A DNA stretch of 64,000 nucleotides from Allolobophora icterica. Taxonomy: Eukaryota > Annelida > Clitellata > Crassiclitellata > Lumbricidae. The position numbers and the translations under genes are program-made. Positions 56,371 through 64,000 of the stretch are shown piece by piece. Under the pieces are notes generated by a model. The model searched no databases and had not been told where the DNA came from. It saw nothing but the letters and a program-made list of their open reading frames with translations. Each line of letters opens with the position of its first letter. Position 1 is the stretch's first letter. Location of the stretch: contig OY744616.1 of the NCBI GenBank assembly GCA_963556255.1, positions 36,002,966 to 36,066,965 on the forward strand. The letters run 5' to 3'.

Positions 56371-56780
56371 TTAATTATTGTGGCACTTAATTGTGGAGTT
56401 AGCAATGCAGTTGTATTTAAGCGATTGCTCTTGTCCTGATAGCTGTGTCTGAAGCGAAAAGGTCTCAATTTCCAATGCACTGATTTTGTTACCTTGCACT
56501 TCGGAACGCCCGACTATCGCTGCCATAGTCTGCTGTTGCTCTGTCAGTTGTTCTTGCAAAGTACCGTTTACCCGAGTTCGAATATTATTTGTTCACCTTG
56601 TAAGCTTACTTGGTTTGTACGAGAATTGCTGTGATTAACTGTGTCGCTTCGGTTATCTGTGAGTGAAGCGTCATATTTAAGGCATTGATTTGCTCATCTC
56701 CAGCTGCAATTAGATTCGAGTGTTCAATCTCGCCAACTCATGACCCGCCACTTGTGTCTTCAGCAACTCTAGGATTTGGT
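56371..56780 (-). pseudogene. coiled-coil fragment, minus strand, shared with 23,375-23,397
   Basis: The minus-strand frame reads LQEQLTEQQQTMAAIVGRSE, then KISALEIETFSLQTQL, a heptad-like glutamine- and leucine-rich coil. The sequence beyond it towards 56,780 has similar but interrupted coils. The word TTTGCAAGAACAACTGACAG is repeated exactly near 23,390. It is probably a decayed gag/ORF1-like gene. Confidence 0.45.
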
Positions 56781-57860
56781 TTTAGATAGATTTCTGGACT
56801 TAACAGTCTTAACTGAGATTTGACTTCTAAGAATCCGAAAAAGCACGTCATTAAAACGACACATGTCAAATTCGTAACATTGTAACGGATGAAAATATGA
56901 ATTAAAATGCTAGGAATTTCGCATTTCTGACTTACAATGCTGAAACGTTTTACAGACTTTTCTATGCATTTGCAAGGCCGTATTAATTCTCAGTCTGATA
57001 AGCAACCTAAGAATTTTGTTCAAACAGTTATCTTTGCTGTTTCGTGATAGTTCCTCTATGTACTAATCTAATGTATAATCAAGTGACTTCTATTATAATG
57101 CACAAGGAATCGATGCTTCAGTTGGCACCGTGGTCCAAAAAGGTAATCTATTGGTGAAGCCCGTTCGAAATCAAGGGCTAGTTCATCTGTACACGATATA
57201 TCATTGGCCTGAAAGTGAAATGGATTTGTGACTAGGCATCGATGAGTGCTCAGCAAATAAAGCACTGGAACAATGAAAATTATTAGATCAGGTAAGAGAT
57301 TTTTTTCGTTAGTAGACAATAAACCAATCTGATCTAAAGACAATGCAATTGTTAAGCCTAGGACAGAAGAATGTCTTCTCGGCCTACATTTATCTTAGGC
57401 TTTAGGCGCAAGACAATTGGTTTAAAAGTCAGCATAATCAAGTTTATGGATCGCTTTGGTAATTCTAGCGAAATGTACTAATGGAAGTCATTGTCTTATA
57501 TATCGGTAAAATTGTGAACTTGTTAACTTCTGGCTATCGACTGAATAGAATTCATTTAAAGGTCGTGTCGAATTTTTCTTCGCTTCATTTGACAATTTCA
57601 CAAGAAACTATACAGTACATATGTGCTTAGTAAGAAAACTTCCTGGTGGGAATGCCTAGACTTACTGGCTTGGATGTTGGAAGGTTTGTATTGTCTTGCT
57701 TTGTCTGGTCGGTCGTTCTCGGGGGGGGGGGGTGTGCGGGGTGGGCGGTTATGAGGTGTGCTGATTATGCTGGTTAGCGCTGTTGACACAGTGAAGATTT
57801 GCTGGGCGAATAGCGAATAGGCTGAATTACTGAGACCATACGCACATCATTGCAATCCAA
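56781..57860. other. intergenic, nothing recognised
   Basis: No supported gene. A G homopolymer of 11 lies at about 57,721. Confidence 0.4.
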
Positions 57861-58162
57861 ATCTAGCTGATTCCGATATTAAATAGTTAGTTAAGTTAGT
57901 TAGGTTTGATCTACTCAATGTGGAACATATACACTAATTTATTATCATTTCTCTATGCTGTTCGGCGGGCTTATCGCCCTTAGTGGCATCCCATTAGAAT
58001 TACACTAGTCATTACTTCCTTTTGTTTGTTTGTGTCAAACTTTAAGTTATGCTTTCATCTAATCCGGATGGGCAACCATTAGCAATGCCTGATTGACGTG
58101 TCATTATTACTGAGTGTGTTAGTTCTAATAAAGCTATTTGAATTGATTTGATTTGATTTGAA
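57861..58162 (+). mobile_element. LINE 3' UTR with TTGAT tail
   Basis: AATAAAGCTATTTGAATTGA followed by TTTGATTTGATTTGA is a typical LINE terminus with a short tandem tail. The body upstream has no open frame. The left boundary is approximate. Confidence 0.45.
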
Positions 58163-58455
<293 letters not shown>

Positions 58456-58611
58456 GATTATCTGTCTATCTAATTATCTATCTATCTAATTATCTATCTA
58501 TCTATCTACTTATCTTTCCTGTCTATCTTTCTATCCATCAATCTATCTATCTATAAATCTATCTATCTATCCATCTATTTATGTATGTATATCTTCCATT
58601 GATCTAGCTAT

Positions 58612-61399
58612 TCATATATCGACCTCTCTATCATCTCGCTCTCTTTCGCCTATGAAATGACAACAGAGTTAGCAACCTAAAGTAGTGTAAACTTCATTCT
58701 ATTTTCTTCCAACACGAAAATGTTCGCATGATTCTCGCTAGACTTTTACAAACAATTTTCCCTGTGTTTACCGTATTTTCCAATAATCAGCCAGAGACAT
58801 AGAGAAATCTAGATTCACAGTGTTGTCAATCGATGAATTGGCCAGTGAAGCTAACAACCGCAAACTATCTTGCAACAGGATTCGACACATCATGGCAAAG
58901 TCAACAATCTTTAAAGTTATCTTTAAAGCGACGTAATTTTCATGAAGTCATATATACTATTAAAAATGTTATAGATAGGCCTATACTTCCTTATGGTGAT
59001 ATATAAATGTTAATTTATTTTGCCATATATTTGAAGTGATATTTGTTTTACTCTTCAGTCAAAACATCTGTCCTATTATTAGGCCTTACACAGTAGCACG
59101 CATTGCTTTCTGAATGTGATCACAGTGAATAGCGACTGCACTTATACGCATTCACGTATGACATTTCTTGCTGCAACGTGGTCTCCCTTTACCAGACATG
59201 ATTTTGAAGAGTCTTGTATGCACAAAGCGAAGCTTCCGATGAGTTGGTGTTTTGGTAAATAGCGCCATCTATTAATTGCATCCTGGTATTGAGCGCTGCC
59301 TAAACGTTGAATTCTTTGTGACTGAGAGGAGTCGAGTGGCGGCAGTTGCCTGTTCATGCTTTGAATTCTTCTGCTTGTCTTCCCCACGCATCGAGACCCA
59401 TTCTCACAATTTCTACGTCGTTACATACTAGGAGCTATGGCAACCCACCGCGACTCTTCTTTTGGCTGAAAGAGAATGTTGTTCTTGTGCCGGTTGGATC
59501 GAGTACCTGTCCAAACTTCCGATTCTTCAATACAGTGTTGTTTCTTCGAGGCTTTTGTAGGAAGTTACGTCTTCATCGTTACACTAAGTGACACATTGAG
59601 CAGCGGAAGAATTCAAGTGCTCAGCGCTCGGCCTGACTGCAACAGGTACGCGTCTATTAGTTTCCCATGGATACTAATGGATATGACCGAGAAAACCCCG
59701 GTTGACAAACCAGTCTCTTCTTCCCATGAAGCGAAATCCTAAACGCTAACGATTATTCTACGCTGATCGGTCACATCAAAGTCGATCTGTTCGCGAAGTT
59801 AAGTGGACTGTAAAGAATACACTTCTGATGTGTGAACGGTGTTTGCAGTTTCTAAATAGCCTTCGTTTGAATTAAGGAGTCTTTAAATAAGGTCTTAACT
59901 TCTATAGAGCGCAGAGACTCTGATCTACAGTGCTCCAAACTCTAGCTACGGTTTCATTCAACTCAAAGAACAAGTCCCTACGACCTACGTTGTTGCCTTG
60001 AGCCTAGATCCGAAAGAAATAATACTGAGTGAAATTGTCTCTGAGCTGAGACTTGCAGAGGATGCAAGTCTTACTTAATACTTCCTGAGGTAATCTATCT
60101 CTGCGCTATTGGAAGTTGCTTGAAATGAGCTATGCACATGTTTTGTCACATTACATTACAATGCAGATGCAATGGCGTCGCTGCCTATATCTATGGTACT
60201 GCTTTTGCCGTACCACCTTGTAAGGTGGTACAGCAACAATATACCTTTGCCGTACTACTTTTTCTGTTAAAAGCTTCCGTCCTCGTGATGACGCCACTCT
60301 GCAAATGCTACCATTTTAGGGCATCCCTGACTGTCACAGCAATTATACATGTCTTCCACTATTTTCTTTTCTTCCATGAACTACAGAACTAGATATTTTA
60401 TTCAAACTATTTTCAGGCTCTCTGTTTCTGTCTTTGTCTCTCTTTCATCCGTTTCAATCTTCGACTTTTTAGTTTCTCTTCCGGTCTCTGTCTCCTCTTT
60501 TCCCTGTGTCTCTGCCTGTGTCTCTGCCTGTCTGTCTCTCTGTCTGTCTCTCTGTCTATATCTGTCTTTCTGAATGAGCCAAGACTCAGCAACTGAAAAA
60601 GTTCAATGCCCATGATCTGCTCTTGGGTATGTGATTTTATCATTTATCCCTACTGACCCAGAGAAGAGTTCTAGACAAAGATTTCGATTACATTAACTAA
60701 TAGTGAGTATCAATAGCTAGGATTTATTTAAAACTGTAGTCGACCATTGTGTTTATAGTTGGCTTCACATCTTAATACTCTTAGTTTATTTGCTGTTCCT
60801 GTGTCATGGCTCATCCCACGCTCAGTGGAAAACAGTGACAAGAGTATCTAATAAGTCGAGTTATCGCTAAACTTTCCCATGTTACACATGCATCAACAAC
60901 CTATTCCTCCACTAATACATGGCAAACATTTCCTTCCTCAAAATGTCATCTATTTCATCACATTGAATAGTTTCTTCTGCTTCAGTTGCTACATAAATTT
61001 ATTGATTGCACAATTCATAACAATTCAACTCGTCCAAAGCACTTTACTTATAATTCCAAGCTTTATAAAACCCACCAGGTTTTAACCAATCGATAGATCT
61101 TCCTCTTAATTGTTCCTCGTCAACTGAGATTATTTCTCCACTACCTTATTCGGATGAAAACACCAAAACACACAACAATGATGTGCGGAAGCTTTTCCGA
61201 TAATTGTCGTCACATTAGCTTTAGCACGCTTCTGGAAACAGGAAGGAGTCCTGACATTGATTGCTCGACGGTCGATAAAAAGAGTATAAACGCAAAACGT
61301 CGATAGCTTTGTTTATATAAATTCCTGTGCGCGCAGCTATCGCTGGCAGAACTGTATATCGAGATTGGAAAAGTGAGACGTTGTGTTTTTCCTACTATA
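58612..61399. other. long intergenic stretch, no gene recognised
   Basis: No frame with family resemblance. There is a (TCTG)-rich patch at about 60,500-60,565. A TTTATATAAA TATA-like word at about 61,311-61,320 lies 80 bp upstream of the predicted secreted-protein start. Confidence 0.4.
61310..61321 (+). promoter_or_regulatory. TATA-like box of the secreted-protein gene
   Basis: GTTTATATAAAT is placed 80-90 bp before ATG 61,400 in a GC-richer stretch than its surroundings, compatible with a core promoter. Confidence 0.5.
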
Positions 61400-63617
61400 A
61401 TGTATCCTGAAGTGTTCCTTCTTGCGCTGTTAACTGCAACTGGTAAGTGTTGAGTTTGTGTTGCTGAATGCAACGTTAACTGTTGTTCGTGCAGCTAACT
61501 GCGATCTGCAGATGTTAAGCCGTTGTGGTCTATGTTGGTAAATTTAAGCGCTACTGTTTAAATTTCTAATTGCAATCGGTATTCGTGAAACTGATGTTTA
61601 TGTTGCTAAAATCGACTTGTATGTTATGCTAAATTGTTGTTGCATGTGTTGCTAAATATAAATGCTTTGCGATGTTGCTAACTGCAATCGTTATAATCGA
61701 TGTTGCTATAATCGATGTTGCTCATGTTGCTAAGAGCTATTGGCGATTGCTTAATTATTTCCATGTTTGTAATCTTAACATTTAAACGATGAGCGTGTAC
61801 CAAAAGCGACTGGGAAACCAATGCAGCTCGTCGTTAAAGTGTTAATCTTAGTTACTGTTGGTGCATGTTGATATTGTTGCTAACTTCTTTCAGCATGTCT
61901 TAACATGTTGCAAATGATGCTGTTAAAATCAAACGATAAGTTATGTTGTTGCCTGTGGATAAAATAGTCATATTTTTAATGTTAAGTGGCTATCCTTCGG
62001 TCTGTGAAGCCTCGTGGGTCCTGACTGACGTTGTGCAAAAGATTGCGATTTCAAAATGCGATTTTGCTTATAAGCGACCACCGATTGCTGCCTTTCAGAT
62101 TAAATTAAAACAGTCTAAGATGAAATTTAGAATCTTTTTAACATCACTCTAGATTTCGTAAACAGATTTTAAAGAATGTTGCCATATCTAAAGTATATAT
62201 GAAAATTCGACATGAGATAAATTTAAGACAGTGTTTTCCAAAATGTGGTCCGCGGACCAAGAGGGTTCCGCGGAGGATATGGCGGGGTCCGCGAGAGCGT
62301 TCTGACCGTTATTCATTAATGATTAACAATGCATGGTTTTAGCATTAACAGCCTGTGTTTTCACATTCATACACTACTTGCATAATTGTAGAAATAGTCT
62401 GTCTGTCATTTTGATTCAATTTTAAGTGATCAATGTTACTGTTTACATACTTTGGTCCGCGAGCTATGCCTATTAAAAATAGGGGTCCCTGGTCCAAAAA
62501 TTTTGAAAACCATTTATTTAAGACATTGGAGAGTAAAATACACGATTCTACTCTGAAAACGATAGCATTTGACTTGACATATCAATGACTTTCTATGCTT
62601 AGGGCAACTTGGTATGAAACTAGCTGGAATTTAGAATTTCTTGTAAAACTGATACTTTTCAGAGTTATGTTGGAAAGAACGCGGTACAGAAGCACTTCAA
62701 GTTTTCAAAACACCAGGTTACTAATATTTATCAGCACTCTTGTTACCTGATCTGGTCGTAACTAGTTATTACAAATCATTTACCTGTGCTTAAGCTTCCT
62801 GTAAATGTTTTTCATAACTGCAATTTAGCAACATAAATCACAGTAATATGAATATATTATTTTTAATGATATATTTAGGAGTCTATATATATATATAGTT
62901 ATTTATAAGTAAGTAAGTATATTCTTTAATAAAACCAGTTGCCAAACAGCACTCTGGTGAACATGCATCAGCATACATACATCATGATAAATTAATACGA
63001 GAATAGTATAGTACAAATAGTATAGTACAAATATATATGCATACATACATACGTATGAATGCATACGTATGTACATGTGCACATAAGTAAACATATGTAT
63101 GTGTGTATGTATGTATGTATGAATCTGCAGTTTTATATAACGCCTTTTCTACCTTTGAAAAGCATTAAAACATTGCTTTCTAAACCACAGCGTTCATGCA
63201 TTTATATGTTATATTTAGCAGCTCCTGCGTTTGGTAATTGACGCGCTAGGGTTAGCGTCTTCATACATACGTAGATATACATTAATGCATGCATGCATTG
63301 GTGCTAAACCTAATATGTTTAGTAGAATAGAGTGCAAAATGAAAATTCCTGAGTTTCATAAGTGCTTTATCTAGAACTAGTAATATAGTTTTAGACGGGT
63401 GAACGATGACACCTAAATTTTGTTTGTAGATTATCTGAAAATGATCGATGTCCGTGGCAGCCCAGTCCCGACGAACATCACTTTGTCTACAATTCACCGT
63501 CTCATCCTAAACATTGAAGCCGTCGCAGAGGCTTATGTTTACTTGAATGGCACGAACAACCAACCTGGCTATCAATTCGCATTTGGCATTGGATCAGCCG
63601 CCATTGGCTTCAAGCAA
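61400..63617 (+). CDS. first two exons of a predicted secreted protein (incomplete)
   Basis: Exon 1 is 61,400-61,442 (43 nt), encoding MYPEVFLLALLTAT, a compact signal-peptide core, followed by donor GTAAGT. Exon 2 is 63,430-63,617 (188 nt) after TTTTGTTTGTAG. Phase 1 matches phase 1, giving D-Y-L-K-M-I-D-V-R-G and then 50 residues including INLNIE-like and YVYLNGTNNQPGYQFAFGIG. The exon is GC-richer than its flanks. The weak donor (GCAA then GTATTG) leaves phase 0. The EAYVYLNG...YQFAFGIG pattern faintly recalls methyltransferase-FA/DUF3421-type beta domains, but I do not trust that. Further exons lie beyond the window. Intron 1 contains a hAT copy at 62,229-62,515. Confidence 0.5.
62221..62523. 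mobile_element. small hAT non-autonomous copy with 8-bp TSD
   Basis: The element proper is 62,229-62,515 (287 bp). It starts CAGTGTTTTCCAAAATGTGG and ends GGTCCAAAAATTTTGAAAAC plus CATTT. It is flanked by perfect ATTTAAGA on both sides. The subterminal GGTCCGCGG and TCCGCGAGCTATGCCTA words match the copy at 15,205-16,477, of which this is an internally deleted relative. Confidence 0.88.
62905..63125 (-). mobile_element. retroposon 3' end, minus strand, with TATG repeats
   Basis: On the minus strand a GTTTGGCAACTGGTTTTATT word followed by AAAGAATATACTTACTTACTT is similar to the tail of the copy-A insertion at 13,050-13,231. The adjacent CATA/TATG repeats resemble the 1,377 and 2,743 repeats. 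Confidence 0.45.
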
Positions 63618-63659
63618 GTATTGTTTCATTGATGCATTGCAATCTATGAAAGGCGTATA

Positions 63660-64000
63660 CATGTATGTACACTTATGTACATGTACATGTATGTATGTAT
63701 GTATGCATGTATGTATGTCTGCATGCATGTATGTATGCATGTATGTATGCATGTATGTATGCATGTGTGTATGTATGTATGCATATATGTATGCATGTAT
63801 GTATGCATGTTTGTATGTATGTATGTAGGTATATGTGTATGTATGTGTGTACGTGTGTGTTTGTATGCATGTATGTATGACATTGTATGTGTATGTATTT
63901 AATATATTATTTATGTATGTATGCATGCATGCATGTATGAATGCATGTATTCATGTACACGTATTTATACGTATATATATTATTTATGTTTGTATGCATC
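63660..64000. repeat. (TATG)n microsatellite reaching the window edge
   Basis: TATG/CATG units from about 63,660, degenerating after 63,900. It follows the donor of exon 2, so it lies in an intron of the secreted-protein gene. Confidence 0.9.

Noticed and set aside
59142..59742. Several 60-90-codon frames
   Set aside because: No recognisable domain, no splice support and opposing strands overlapping. Left as unassigned intergenic.

Overview
The window is animal nuclear DNA, most likely from a marine invertebrate deuterostome. The signs are spliced genes with GT/AG introns, an aminergic GPCR of the histamine H3 type, many microsatellites and layered transposons. There is a Gmr1-type LTR retrotransposon (integrase upstream of reverse transcriptase, a domain order first described from deuterostomes) and a strongly over-used octamer, TAGGCCTA. 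I cannot name the species.

Layout. 1-3,200: intergenic with GAT, GACA and TATG repeats. 3,228-4,472: an intronless histamine-H3-like receptor. 4,900-12,470: a repeat graveyard of tRNA-derived SINEs, DNA transposons with 8-bp target duplications and LINE scraps. 12,490-19,710 and 23,420-34,143: two copies of one segmental duplication. Each carries a four-exon gene for an F-box plus beta-propeller protein, the likely substrate receptor of an SCF ubiquitin ligase. Copy A gained two short retroelements, a hAT element and a LINE. Copy B gained a nearly pristine 6.4-kb Gmr1-like element in intron 2 (24,648-31,096). Between the copies lies a truncated RTE-like LINE (about 20,033-21,205). 34,930-36,640: LINE relics.

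37,130-51,729 is the highlight: a densely packed endogenous adintovirus/Maverick-Polinton-like virus. Leftmost is a leftward gene fusing a zinc ribbon, a parvovirus-type phospholipase A2 and a retrovirus-like integrase. Rightward follow the packaging ATPase, a penton-like protein, core and membrane proteins, the double-jelly-roll major capsid gene (one frameshift), a SAP-plus-NUMOD-like DNA-binding protein, a 1,258-residue protein-primed DNA polymerase, an adenain-like protease and two tandem fibre-like genes. Start codons are preceded either by runs of TATATA or by a TTTTTCTTAAACA box, which suggests two transcription classes. I found no terminal inverted repeats. A LINE family flanks the element in outward-facing orientation, and a decayed second viral ATPase lies at about 54,600-54,850.

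52,200-64,000: LINE and SINE relics, microsatellites, and the first two exons of a gene for a predicted secreted protein (61,400-63,617) that runs off the right edge. In the virus the genes divide into replication (polymerase, SAP protein), integration plus entry (integrase/PLA2), packaging (ATPase), maturation (protease) and attachment (fibres). Apart from the capsid frameshift every reading frame is open, so the insertion looks recent in evolutionary terms.
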